Of a DNA stretch of 9,598 nucleotides, positions 1-6,818 are shown in pieces. Position 1 is the stretch's first letter; each line of letters begins with the position of its first letter. This stretch comes from an uncultured Lachnospiraceae bacterium (GTDB taxonomy: Bacteria > Bacillota > Clostridia > Lachnospirales > Lachnospiraceae). The notes under the pieces were generated by a model. That model was not told where the DNA came from, searched no databases, and saw only the letters and a list, made by a program, of their open reading frames with translations. The translations under genes were made by a program, and so were the position numbers. Where the stretch lies: assembly GCA_947589175.1 (NCBI GenBank), contig CANPZR010000085.1:1-9598 (forward strand), read 5' to 3'.

Positions 1-247
1 GCTGCATGCTCATAGCCCCCAGGTTGATAATCTCCAGCCCCGGAATATGCGGCAGGCCCTGCATCCCGATCTGATCGAACGTCTTTTGCATACAGTCCGA
101 GCAGATGGTGATGTTGTTGGGTATGGTGATCATCTTCTCCACCTTGCTCTCCGGCCGGTGGCACATATAACAGATCTTCTCGTAGCCGTCTTTTTTCTCA
201 TCGTTATTATTGGTATTCTGATCCATGTTTTTAATTTCCTCGCTCAT
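1..247 (-). CDS. clpX: ATP-dependent Clp protease ATP-binding subunit ClpX, N-terminal part (cut by window edge)
   Basis: Only the first 82 codons are present; the gene continues beyond position 1. The translated start is MSEEIKNMDQNTNNNDEKK, followed by a ClpX-type zinc-binding domain with cysteine pairs C26-x2-C29 and C49-x2-C52 (ICYMCHRPES and TICSDCMQ). In ClpX this domain dimerises and recruits substrates and adaptors to the AAA+ unfoldase, which feeds proteins to ClpP in the cytoplasm. After the finger comes a hydrophobic linker (QGLPHIPGLEIINLG) instead of an immediate run into the AAA+ core, a form I recall from Lachnospiraceae. The start at 247 is chosen because a GAGG Shine-Dalgarno lies about 6-9 bases upstream. 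The AAA+ core is not visible, so the assignment rests on the zinc finger alone. clpP is not in the window. Confidence 0.85.
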   Translation of the reverse strand, partial: MSEEIKNMDQNTNNNDEKKDGYEKICYMCHRPESKVEKMITIPNNITICSDCMQKTFDQIGMQGLPHIPGLEIINLGAMSMQ

Positions 248-307
248 ATTAAACCTCATTTCGGAGCATTTTTTCCATTCCAAAACATTTACGCGACAAC
301 GCGCACA

Positions 308-338
308 AATCCCACCGCGAAAACACTGCGGTGGGATT
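308..338 (-). terminator. Intrinsic terminator of the htrA-type gene
   Basis: A perfect 11-bp inverted repeat (AATCCCACCGC at 308-318, GCGGTGGGATT at 328-338) closes a 9-base loop and lies 21 bases beyond the protease stop codon. Read on the minus strand, the stem is followed by TTTGTG, a short and weak U-run. It separates the protease from the downstream clpX gene on the same strand. Confidence 0.75.
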
Positions 339-359
339 ATTATACACGATTTATGCGGT

Positions 360-2000
360 TTAGTAAATACTTCCCCACGGAATAACCTGAGAACCGTCTC
401 CGCTGCCATAACCGTTGCCGTAGTTCGGAGTCGTCTGGCTCGAATCATCCTCTTCTTCATCCAGGCCGTCCAGCGTATCCTTGCTCTCCAGCGTCACCTT
501 GAACTCTTTGTCCTTGTACTCGCCGTCGTCGCTGCGCTTCACCTTCAGCGTCACGTCCGTGCCCACCTTGGTGTTGTTGACAATCTCCTGTACCTCGTTG
601 ATGGTCTTTACCTCCCGGCCGTTCACAGCCACAATGACGTCGCCCTGCTTCACGCCCGCCTTATAGGCTGCTCCCGTATCAGAAATGCTTGCCACATAGA
701 CGCCTACCGGTATGCCGTATGCATCGCTGACATCCTCTGAAATAGTCCGTCCGGTAATGCCGAGATACCCTTTTTCCTCGTCCTTTAACACCTGCCTGTC
801 CATGAGATCGTTGATCACGGAAATGGCGTCGCTCATGGGGATGGCGTATCCCATGCCCTCTACGGTAGTATTCCCGTAGGACATATATTTGGAAGAATTA
901 ATACCTATTACGTTACCGTTGGTATCGATCAGAGCTCCTCCGCTGTTGCCGGGGTTGATGGCGGCGTCGGTCTGCAGGAGGATCTGCGTCGTCTGCTTTC
1001 CGGTCTGCTCATCTGAATTGGTCACTTCCCGATCCTTGGCGCTGACATATCCCACCGTCACGGACTGGCCGTATCCAAGGGCGTTGCCGATCGCGATCAC
1101 CATCTGCCCTACCTTGGCATCATCGGAGCTTCCCAGAGACGCCACCTTGATACTCGACTTGGTGGAATCCTTCAGGGATCTGAGCGGCACGGTGAGGACC
1201 GCCAGGTCGTTGGACTCGCTGGTTCCCTTTACATTGGCCTCCACGGACTCCCCGTCGTTGAACCGCACGGAAATCTCATCCGCGCCCGCCACGACGTGGT
1301 TGTTGGTCACAATCAAAAGCTGGTCCCGATCCTGCTTCACAATAAATCCCGAGCCCGCACCCTGTGAAGAATAGGTCTGTCCAAAATAGGACTGCTGGGT
1401 GCTTTTTTCCGTAATCGCTACAATAGACGGCATAACGCCCTCTACAATGCCGGACACGTCAGTAACGCCGGTGACGGCTCCCCCGCTCACGGTCGTCAGA
1501 GGAATCTGCGAGCTCTGCGAACTCTGTGAAACAACCGGGTCGCTGCCACCCTGCCCGGACACCGCCCGCAAAATGGCGTTGCAGGCAAAAAAGCACAGGG
1601 CCGCCACTACGCCAAATACAGCCGCGCTGACGATTACCTTCGGAAATGAGGAACCGCCGTCTTTCTTTTCCCGCTTTTCCTTTTTCTTTTCTTTCTTTTT
1701 CCGCTCGCTCTGAGGGTCTATGTTCTGAAAGCGGTAAATATTGTCCTGGGAAGGCATCGGTTCAGGTTTCACCTGAGACGTTGGCCCTGCCTGAGACGTC
1801 GATCCTGCCTGCGACGTTGGTCCTGCCTGAGACGTCGATCCTGCCTGTGATGATGGCCCTGCCTGAGACGTTGGCTCTGCCTGCGACGTTGGTGTCGGCT
1901 CAGGTTCCACCTGAGACGATGGCTCCGAAGGAGACGATGACGTCGGCTCGTCCCGAAGAACAAATCCTGTTTCCTGATTTATCTCATTGTTTTCATCCAT
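360..2000 (-). CDS. htrA: HtrA/DegP-family membrane-anchored trypsin-like serine protease with PDZ domain
   Basis: This 546-residue protein is a surface protein quality-control protease. Residues 1-115 are a cytoplasmic tail rich in Ser, Pro, Thr, Gln and Glu, including a hexapeptide repeat (39-76), and end in a Lys/Glu-rich basic stretch (101-113). A single membrane segment spans about 121-145, followed by a Ser/Gln-rich linker. The trypsin-like domain spans about 180-400 with an intact triad: H235 (TNNHVV), D265 (SNDLAVL) and S353 (NPGNSGGAL). One PDZ domain follows at about 411-490 (GYLGITG, AGVKQGDVIVAVNG). The C-terminus has an acidic stretch, then a Gly/Tyr/Ser-rich tail ending WGSIY. 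It is longer than typical Firmicute HtrA proteins (about 400-450) because of the N-terminal tail. The start has a good AAAGGAAG Shine-Dalgarno. The family is certain; whether it is HtrA, HtrB or YyxA in the Bacillus sense cannot be decided. Confidence 0.93.
   Translation of the reverse strand: MDENNEINQETGFVLRDEPTSSSPSEPSSQVEPEPTPTSQAEPTSQAGPSSQAGSTSQAGPTSQAGSTSQAGPTSQVKPEPMPSQDNIYRFQNIDPQSERKKKEKKKEKREKKDGGSSFPKVIVSAAVFGVVAALCFFACNAILRAVSGQGGSDPVVSQSSQSSQIPLTTVSGGAVTGVTDVSGIVEGVMPSIVAITEKSTQQSYFGQTYSSQGAGSGFIVKQDRDQLLIVTNNHVVAGADEISVRFNDGESVEANVKGTSESNDLAVLTVPLRSLKDSTKSSIKVASLGSSDDAKVGQMVIAIGNALGYGQSVTVGYVSAKDREVTNSDEQTGKQTTQILLQTDAAINPGNSGGALIDTNGNVIGINSSKYMSYGNTTVEGMGYAIPMSDAISVINDLMDRQVLKDEEKGYLGITGRTISEDVSDAYGIPVGVYVASISDTGAAYKAGVKQGDVIVAVNGREVKTINEVQEIVNNTKVGTDVTLKVKRSDDGEYKDKEFKVTLESKDTLDGLDEEEDDSSQTTPNYGNGYGSGDGSQVIPWGSIY
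1773..1886 (-). repeat. 18-bp tandem minisatellite inside the htrA coding region
   Basis: About six to seven tandem copies of an 18-bp unit (core on the plus strand CCTGAGACGTTGGCCCTG, variants with GTCGATC or GCGACG) encode hexapeptides SQAGPT or SQAGST at residues 39-76. The unit length keeps the reading frame, so copy-number change would only lengthen or shorten the cytoplasmic tail. The array is flanked by related peptides VEPEPTP (31-37) and VKPEPMP (77-83), suggesting an older duplication. Confidence 0.9.
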
Positions 2001-2034
2001 GAATACTACTTCCTTTCTTCACTATTTATGACTC

Positions 2035-2066
2035 ATTATATATGAGAATTGTGTTTTGTTTGTGAA
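2035..2066 (-). promoter_or_regulatory. Possible promoter for htrA
   Basis: On the minus strand TTCACA (2066-2061) is followed after 18 bases by TATATA, overlapping a consensus TATAAT at 2040-2035. The boxes lie about 35-65 bases before the protease start codon. The spacing to the best -10 box is 20 bases, longer than ideal, so the exact boxes are uncertain. Confidence 0.4.
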
Positions 2067-2077
2067 ATAAAAATTTA

Positions 2078-2106
2078 TTGTGAAATCACAAAAAATGGTA
2101 TATACT
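2078..2106 (+). promoter_or_regulatory. Sigma-A-type promoter for the sugar transferase gene, with overlapping dyad
   Basis: TTGTGA (2078-2083), a 17-base spacer, and TATACT (2101-2106) form a good vegetative promoter and predict a start near 2113 with a roughly 90-base leader. The -35 box is half of an inverted repeat, TTGTGA-AA-TCACAA (2078-2091), which looks like a small operator. A second TTTGTGAAAT copy lies 18 bases upstream (2059-2068). The regulator cannot be named. Confidence 0.6.
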
Positions 2107-2122
2107 TGTAATACATGGTGCC

Positions 2123-2155
2123 GGGGGCGTCACAAGAGGACAATTTTCCGCCTCC
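2123..2155 (+). other. Weak leader hairpin before the sugar transferase gene
   Basis: GGGGGCG (2123-2129) can pair with CGCCTCC (2149-2155), giving seven pairs including one G-U, inside the predicted untranslated leader. It is not followed by a U-tract and matches no riboswitch class that I recognise. Confidence 0.25.
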
Positions 2156-2202
2156 ACGATAGAGAACTTTATTGAACTACAGATAGGAAGGACGGTTTTG
2201 TT

Positions 2203-3633
2203 TTGATCAAGGGAAATCAAAAACTGCTGAATCTTTTTCGCGTACTGATTGATACAGCTATTATAGTCTGTTCATTTATCGGGGCCTATTATCTGCGCTT
2301 TGACAACGTGCACAGCCCCCTTTACCTGTTCGACATAATGCGGGAGCCCCAAGGCGTATACGGGACGCTGGGCACATACTGCCAGATGCTCATCACCCTG
2401 ATTCCCTGCTACCTGGTCTCTTATTATTTCTTTCACCTGTACGACCCCGCGCGGGTCAAGAGCCGCCGCTTCGAATTCTGGAGCGTCATCAAGGCCAACG
2501 TAGTCAGCATCCTGTACTGCGTGGCTCTTTTGTACTTTTTCGGGCAAAAAGACTACGCCCGCCTTTTCATCGTCATTTTCGTCTCTCTGAACCTGTTCTT
2601 AGAGCTTTTATTCCGCATCGCCACCTCCACCCTTCTCCGGAAAATACGCAGAAAAGGACTGAACCAGAAGCACATTCTGTTAGTGGGCTACAGCCGCGCC
2701 GCGGAGAGCTATATCGACCGTCTCCTGGCGCATCCCGAATGGGGCTACACCATTCACGGCATACTGGACAATTTCAAGCCCCTGGGACATGCCTACCGGA
2801 ACATTCCGGTCATTGGGCGGATCACCGATCTGAAAAAGGTGCTGGCGGATAACAATTACGACGAGATCACCATTACGCTGGGCCTGCACCACTACGATTC
2901 CCTGGAACACATCGTGGCCGTCACGGAAAAATCCGGCGTCCACACCAAATTTGTCCCCGACTACAACAACCTGATTCCCACGCGGCCCTACACCGAGGAT
3001 CTGGACGGGCTGCCGGTCATCCATGTGCGCAAGGTGCCCCTCAGCAACTCCTTTAACCGCTTCATCAAGAGAGCCATTGACATTGTGGGGTCTATCTGCC
3101 TGATCATCCTGTTCTCCATCCCCATGTTAGTGGTGGCCGCCATTATCAAAATCACCTCGCCGGGCCCGCTGATTTTCGAGCAGGAGCGGGTGGGGCTGCA
3201 CAACCGGCCATTTAAGATGTACAAATTCCGCTCGATGGAAGTCCAGGACTCCTCCAAGGAAAAACAGGCGTGGACCGTGCAGAACGACCCGCGCGTGACG
3301 CCGATCGGCAAATTTATCCGCAAGACAAGCCTGGACGAGCTGCCCCAGTTCTTCAATGTGTTAAAAGGCGATATGAGCCTTGTCGGCCCGCGGCCGGAGC
3401 GCCCGTTTTTCGTGGAAAAATTCAAGGAAGAAATCCCCCGCTACATGATCAAGCATCAGGTGCGGCCGGGCATCACCGGCTGGGCGCAGGTCAACGGCTA
3501 TCGGGGAGACACCTCAATCCGCATGAGGATCGACTGCGACCTGTACTACATCGAGAACTGGTCGCTGAGCCTGGATTTCAAGATTCTGTTCCTGACTATT
3601 TTCAAGGGCTTTGTGAACAAAAACGCCTACTGA
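2203..3633 (+). CDS. Undecaprenyl-phosphate sugar phosphotransferase (polyisoprenyl-phosphate hexose-1-phosphate transferase, WbaP/WcaJ type)
   Basis: This 476-residue membrane enzyme should start glycan assembly by moving a sugar-1-phosphate from a UDP-sugar to undecaprenyl phosphate, for capsule, exopolysaccharide or a related glycan. Four membrane segments lie at about 12-32, 59-79, 95-115 and 118-138. A Rossmann-like domain follows (about 155-260, HILLVGYSRAAES). A hydrophobic re-entrant or membrane helix at 290-315 leads into the bacterial sugar transferase domain: KRAIDIVGS, QERVGLHNRPFKMYKFRSM, the catalytic Asp-Glu pair D378-E379 in SLDELPQ, LVGPRPERP and PGITGWAQVNGYRG. The length is normal for the family. 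The start is TTG at 2203, supported by GGAAGGA ending 10 bases upstream and no better in-frame codon. The gene stands alone, without glycosyltransferases, flippase or polymerase next to it. The sugar specificity cannot be read from sequence. Its 3' end overlaps the opposing helicase gene by 7 bp. Confidence 0.92.
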   Translation: MIKGNQKLLNLFRVLIDTAIIVCSFIGAYYLRFDNVHSPLYLFDIMREPQGVYGTLGTYCQMLITLIPCYLVSYYFFHLYDPARVKSRRFEFWSVIKANVVSILYCVALLYFFGQKDYARLFIVIFVSLNLFLELLFRIATSTLLRKIRRKGLNQKHILLVGYSRAAESYIDRLLAHPEWGYTIHGILDNFKPLGHAYRNIPVIGRITDLKKVLADNNYDEITITLGLHHYDSLEHIVAVTEKSGVHTKFVPDYNNLIPTRPYTEDLDGLPVIHVRKVPLSNSFNRFIKRAIDIVGSICLIILFSIPMLVVAAIIKITSPGPLIFEQERVGLHNRPFKMYKFRSMEVQDSSKEKQAWTVQNDPRVTPIGKFIRKTSLDELPQFFNVLKGDMSLVGPRPERPFFVEKFKEEIPRYMIKHQVRPGITGWAQVNGYRGDTSIRMRIDCDLYYIENWSLSLDFKILFLTIFKGFVNKNAY

Positions 3634-6035
3634 TTTTCCCAGAAGGCGCGAAGTTCCTCTGCCAGCGTCTCCTGCCCCACCACCGTACAGGGGAACCACT
3701 CTCTGGGGAAAAGCTCCCGGTACGACTGCTGCAGAAATCGCTCGTCCAACAGGAGAATCGCCCCCCTGTCCTCCGCCGTGCGGATGACCCGTCCGCCTGC
3801 CTGGAACACCTTGTTGACGCCGGGGTACAGATAGGCGTAGTCGAACCCCCGGCCCTTTTTTTCGTCATAATATTCTTTAAATAATTCTCTCTCGTGACAC
3901 ACCATGGGCAGTCCGGTACCCACAATGACCGCCCCGATCAGCCGGTCCTCTTTCAAGTCAATTCCCTCGCTGAAAATGCCGCCCATGACGCAGCACCCGA
4001 TGACCGTCTCCTGCTCCGGCACCTGGAACGCCTCCAGAAATTCTTCTTTTTCCTGCTCCGGCATATCCGGCCTCTGCACCAGAAGCCGCTGCCCCTCCCG
4101 CGTCTGAATCCGGCTCACGACCTGGTCCATAAAGGCGTAGGAGGGAAAAAACACCAGATAATTTCCCTGTCTCGCCGCCGTAAAAATATCAATATACCGG
4201 GCGATCCGCCCGTACTCCTCCGGCCCCCGCCTGGTGTACTTGCTGGTGACGTCCTTAGCGATCAGCACCTTCCGGTTTTCCGGCGGAAAAGAGGATTTCG
4301 CGTAGACGGCGCAGTCCTCGCTGTCGCCGGACAACTGCTCCTTGTAGTACCGGATGGGAAGCAGCGTGGCCGAAAACAAAATGGCGCTGCGCCCCCGCTC
4401 CAGAACCTCCCGCAGCTTCTCCGACGGGTCCATGCACTGGAGTTTGACCCGGAAATTCCCCTCCTCGTCATAATCCGTGTAGATCCGGTATTTATCATTT
4501 AATTCCTCCAGCACTGCCGCAAACCGGCGGACGTCAAAATAAAATTCCAGCATCGTCTCACGCTCCGGCAGCGCCGGGTAGTTTTTGGCAAACAATTCAT
4601 AGTCCGCTATTACCCGCATGAGCTGGAACAAAAATGTCACCATTTCCTCCCGGTCTAACAGGGCAAATTCATCGCACGCCCGCTTCCACGACAGCAGAGT
4701 CCGGTTCGCCGCGTCGATGGATCGCTCAAATTTGCGGAGATCGTACTCGACCTCCGGCCTCTTTTCGTGGCGCCTCATGGCCTTGACGACGCGCCCCGCC
4801 GCCAGAAAATCCTCCTTGACCAGCCGGGCGCTGAACATCTCCCGTCCCCGCTCCACCAGATTGTGCGCCTCGTCCACGAGAAAAATCATGTTTCCCTTTT
4901 TTTCCTGGGAGAAAAAACGCCTCAGATAGACGTTGGGATCGAAGGCGTAATTGTAATCGCAAATGACGGCGTCCGCAAAAAGCGCCGCGTCCAGCCCCAT
5001 CTCGAAGGGACACACCTGATGTTTCTCGGCGTAGCGCAGAAGGATTTCCCGATTCAGCTTATCCTCGTGAACCAGCATGTCATATACCGCCTCGTTGACC
5101 CGGTCGTAGTGCCCCCTGGCCCGCTCGCAGTCGCCGGGATTGCAGGAAATCTTGTCCAACACGCACACTTTTTCTTTCGCCGTGATGGTGATGGGCTTGA
5201 ACAGAAGATCCTGCCCGCACAGAAGCGCGAAACACTCCTCGGCCACCGTCCGGGTAATCGTCTTGGCCGTCAGGTAAAAAATGCGGTCGCTGACGCCCTC
5301 CCCCATCGCCTTTACCGAGGGAAAAACGGTGGTAATCGTCTTTCCGACGCCGGTGGGCGCCTGGATAAAAAGCCTCTTTTTTTCTAAAATCGTGTGATAA
5401 GTCATGGCCGCCAGCTTTTTCTGGCCCGGCCGGTAGGGAAACGGAAACGCGAGGCTCTGAATCGACGCGTTTCTCTTTTTCTTCCAGTCGTACTCGTACA
5501 CCGCCCACTTTTCGTAGTCGTCTATCAGCTGCAGAAACCACTCCGCGATCTCATTTCTGGTAAACGAATCCTGGAACCGCCGCACCGCCTCCGTCTCCAT
5601 GTGGCAGTACGTCATCTGCACCCCGACCCGGTCCAGATTCTCCTTTTCCGCCACCATGTAGGCATAACACATGGCCTGCGCCTTGTGGACAAAGACCGGC
5701 TCCTTCATCTCTTTCACATCCATGTACACGCCCTTGATCTCGTCGATGGTCACCAGGCCATTTTCCCGGAATACGCCGTCCGCGCGGCCCTCCACCTTTA
5801 AGAAAAATTCCTCTCCGCTCTCGCGGCTTTTCATTTTTTGCAGCACAAAAAGGGAGACCTCTGCCTCGTAGCCGATCCCCATGCTTTTCTGAATCTTCCG
5901 GTGGAGACGGCTGCCAAGCTGCATGGCCTCCGTGTTGACCGCCCCGGAGCCGGAGGAGGTGATATCCCCTTCCCGGAACATAAATTCCACCAGGCTCCGT
6001 ACGGATATTTTTACAATTTCCTGTTCCTGCTTCAT
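3627..6035 (-). CDS. PD-(D/E)XK nuclease-like domain fused to XPD/DinG (Rad3)-family Fe-S DNA helicase
   Basis: This 802-residue protein has two parts. Residues about 1-185 look like a Cas4/RecB-type PD-(D/E)XK nuclease: H45 (GSRLHRKI), D86 (VEGRADGVF), E99-x-K101 (TIDEIKG) and Q120 (QAMCYAYM). Residues about 200-800 are a superfamily 2 helicase: Walker A APTGVGKT (226-233), DEAH box 388-391, SATLLP (555-560), GGIFSEGIDL (685-694) and QAGGRVIRTAEDRG (745-758, arginine finger region). Four cysteines between Walker A and DEAH (C291, C298, C303, C342) are positioned like the 4Fe-4S cluster of XPD/DinG 5'-3' helicases. A role in DNA repair or in removing R-loops or branched structures is inferred from the family. 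The start at 6035 has AAAGG 10 bases upstream. The gene is transcribed opposite to the sugar transferase and divergently from the small membrane protein. Confidence 0.93.
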   Translation of the reverse strand: MKQEQEIVKISVRSLVEFMFREGDITSSGSGAVNTEAMQLGSRLHRKIQKSMGIGYEAEVSLFVLQKMKSRESGEEFFLKVEGRADGVFRENGLVTIDEIKGVYMDVKEMKEPVFVHKAQAMCYAYMVAEKENLDRVGVQMTYCHMETEAVRRFQDSFTRNEIAEWFLQLIDDYEKWAVYEYDWKKKRNASIQSLAFPFPYRPGQKKLAAMTYHTILEKKRLFIQAPTGVGKTITTVFPSVKAMGEGVSDRIFYLTAKTITRTVAEECFALLCGQDLLFKPITITAKEKVCVLDKISCNPGDCERARGHYDRVNEAVYDMLVHEDKLNREILLRYAEKHQVCPFEMGLDAALFADAVICDYNYAFDPNVYLRRFFSQEKKGNMIFLVDEAHNLVERGREMFSARLVKEDFLAAGRVVKAMRRHEKRPEVEYDLRKFERSIDAANRTLLSWKRACDEFALLDREEMVTFLFQLMRVIADYELFAKNYPALPERETMLEFYFDVRRFAAVLEELNDKYRIYTDYDEEGNFRVKLQCMDPSEKLREVLERGRSAILFSATLLPIRYYKEQLSGDSEDCAVYAKSSFPPENRKVLIAKDVTSKYTRRGPEEYGRIARYIDIFTAARQGNYLVFFPSYAFMDQVVSRIQTREGQRLLVQRPDMPEQEKEEFLEAFQVPEQETVIGCCVMGGIFSEGIDLKEDRLIGAVIVGTGLPMVCHERELFKEYYDEKKGRGFDYAYLYPGVNKVFQAGGRVIRTAEDRGAILLLDERFLQQSYRELFPREWFPCTVVGQETLAEELRAFWENQ

Positions 6036-6047
6036 GACGTTTCTACC

Positions 6048-6076
6048 TTTACAGAAAAACCTCCCCGTGGTATACT
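6048..6076 (+). promoter_or_regulatory. Extended -10 promoter for the small Cys-rich membrane protein
   Basis: TTTACA (6048-6053), a 17-base spacer, and TGG directly before TATACT (6071-6076) make an extended -10 sigma-A promoter. The predicted start near 6083 gives a short leader ending in an AAAGGAGG ribosome site (6089-6096). The promoter lies in the 70-bp gap before the divergent helicase gene, and its -35 box overlaps the region of the helicase ribosome-binding site. Confidence 0.65.
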
Positions 6077-6105
6077 GATACTATAATTAAAGGAGGCTAT
6101 TCTAT

Positions 6106-6297
6106 ATGTTTTTTTCACTTATCAAACTTGTTAAATGGGTCATCGTCATGCTGATTGTCTGCGCCAGCATCGTCGTCCTCTGCTATGCGGCTCACCACCA
6201 GAAAAAGAATCCGGACGACTGCCTCGCGGGCGACGACTCTTTCATGTGCAATGGCAACTGCAGCTCCTGTGAGAAAAATTCCCCTAAAAAGTCTTAA
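6106..6297 (+). CDS. Small single-pass membrane protein with Cys-rich C-terminal tail, function unknown
   Basis: The 63-residue product begins MFFSLIKLVKWVIVMLIVCAS. It has one membrane helix (about 5-29), then a polar tail with cysteines at 39, 48, 52 and 55; the last three form C-x3-C-x2-C in FMCNGNCSSCEKN. Two more cysteines (19, 26) lie in the membrane helix. Evidence that it is real: a near-consensus AGGAGG Shine-Dalgarno 9 bases before ATG, a clean promoter, and a sensible transmembrane/tail design. The layout resembles the small FeoB-associated Cys-rich membrane proteins, but no feoB is nearby, so a metal- or thiol-related role is only a guess. The stop overlaps by 4 bp the end of the opposing DUF1292 gene. 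Confidence 0.75.
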   Translation: MFFSLIKLVKWVIVMLIVCASIVVLCYAAHHQKKNPDDCLAGDDSFMCNGNCSSCEKNSPKKS

Positions 6298-6704
6298 TCA
6301 TCAAGTTTTTTGTGGATGAACTGATCCCAGCGGCTGTCTTCGTCGTCTTCTTCGTCCTCATCGTCGTCCTCGTCCTCGATACCGTAGTCGCCCAGATCGA
6401 CGCCCTCCTCCTCCTGGGAGGCAAGAATCTGTAAAAACACATCCAGCAGTTCTTCCGCTACCTCATCGTCGTCAATGTACTCAAACTCGACTTCTGCCTC
6501 GTCTCCCTTTTTCTGCTTTAAGTTGAGAAGGAAAAAGTATACCGACCGCTCCTCGTCCTCCTCGGTGCCCACTTCCCCAAAAGCGGCAAAGTCCTGTCCC
6601 TTATATTCAAAGACATACGCGAGCTCCAGATCAATCTCCTCGCCGTCCTCGGTCTCAAGTGTCAGTTCCACGTCCTCCAGTTCACTGTAATCAAAATCCA
6701 TCAT
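6294..6704 (-). CDS. DUF1292 domain protein, strongly acidic
   Basis: This 136-residue protein shows the DUF1292 layout: VELTLETEDGEEIDLELAYVF, then a YKGQDFAAFGEV strand, SVYFFLLNL, a charged FEYIDDDEVAEELLDVFLQIL segment (roughly 12-95), and a tail with an almost unbroken Asp/Glu run at 110-123 before SRWDQFIHKK. DUF1292 proteins are small cytoplasmic proteins common in Firmicutes, with no established biochemical function. There is no signal peptide or membrane segment. The start at 6704 is preceded by AGGGGGT about 8 bases upstream; a second ATG follows immediately and could equally be used. It lies downstream of the propeller gene in the same direction, separated by a hairpin. Confidence 0.88.
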   Translation of the reverse strand: MMDFDYSELEDVELTLETEDGEEIDLELAYVFEYKGQDFAAFGEVGTEEDEERSVYFFLLNLKQKKGDEAEVEFEYIDDDEVAEELLDVFLQILASQEEEGVDLGDYGIEDEDDDEDEEDDEDSRWDQFIHKKLDD

Positions 6705-6731
6705 CTGATTTTACCCCCTGATTATTTTCAT

Positions 6732-6773
6732 ATGACGTCGGGGCGGCAAAATACCGTTTGCCCCCGACATCAT
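6732..6773. terminator. Long hairpin between the propeller gene and the DUF1292 gene, possible terminator
   Basis: The inner stem GGCAAA (6745-6750) pairs with TTTGCC (6757-6762). The outer stem ATGACGTCGGG (6732-6742) pairs with CCCGACATCAT (6763-6773) with one mismatch and a GC bulge between the two. It begins about 46 bases after the propeller stop on the minus strand. Neither side has a real U-tract (minus-strand continuation is ATGAAAATAATC), so termination may be partial, or the structure may act in RNA processing. Confidence 0.5.
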
Positions 6774-6818
6774 CTTTAATAGGTCAACTGTACCATGAAT
6801 CCGGAAGAAATGCAACCA

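Noticed and set aside
47..385. Plus-strand open frame across the clpX start and htrA terminator
   Set aside because: It runs antisense to the clear ClpX zinc finger and through the terminator hairpin, has no ribosome site, and resembles no known protein.
1773..1886. CRISPR-like array
   Set aside because: The 18-bp units are directly adjacent without spacers and code in frame for a hexapeptide repeat.
1769..1963. Arg/Gln-rich open frame within the htrA tail region
   Set aside because: It is the same minisatellite read in another frame, with no ribosome site.
2059..2091. Rex or CRP binding site
   Set aside because: Half-sites resemble TTGTGA/TCACAA, but the 2-base gap differs from the 4- to 6-base centres of those regulators' sites.
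6082..6087. TATAAT as the -10 box of the small membrane protein gene
   Set aside because: A start from this box would fall inside the ribosome-binding site, and no -35 hexamer lies 17 bases upstream. The TATACT box 11 bases earlier fits better.
6475..6690. Ser-rich open frame on the plus strand opposite the DUF1292 gene
   Set aside because: It is a mirror of the Asp/Glu-rich codons of the DUF1292 gene; no start signals.
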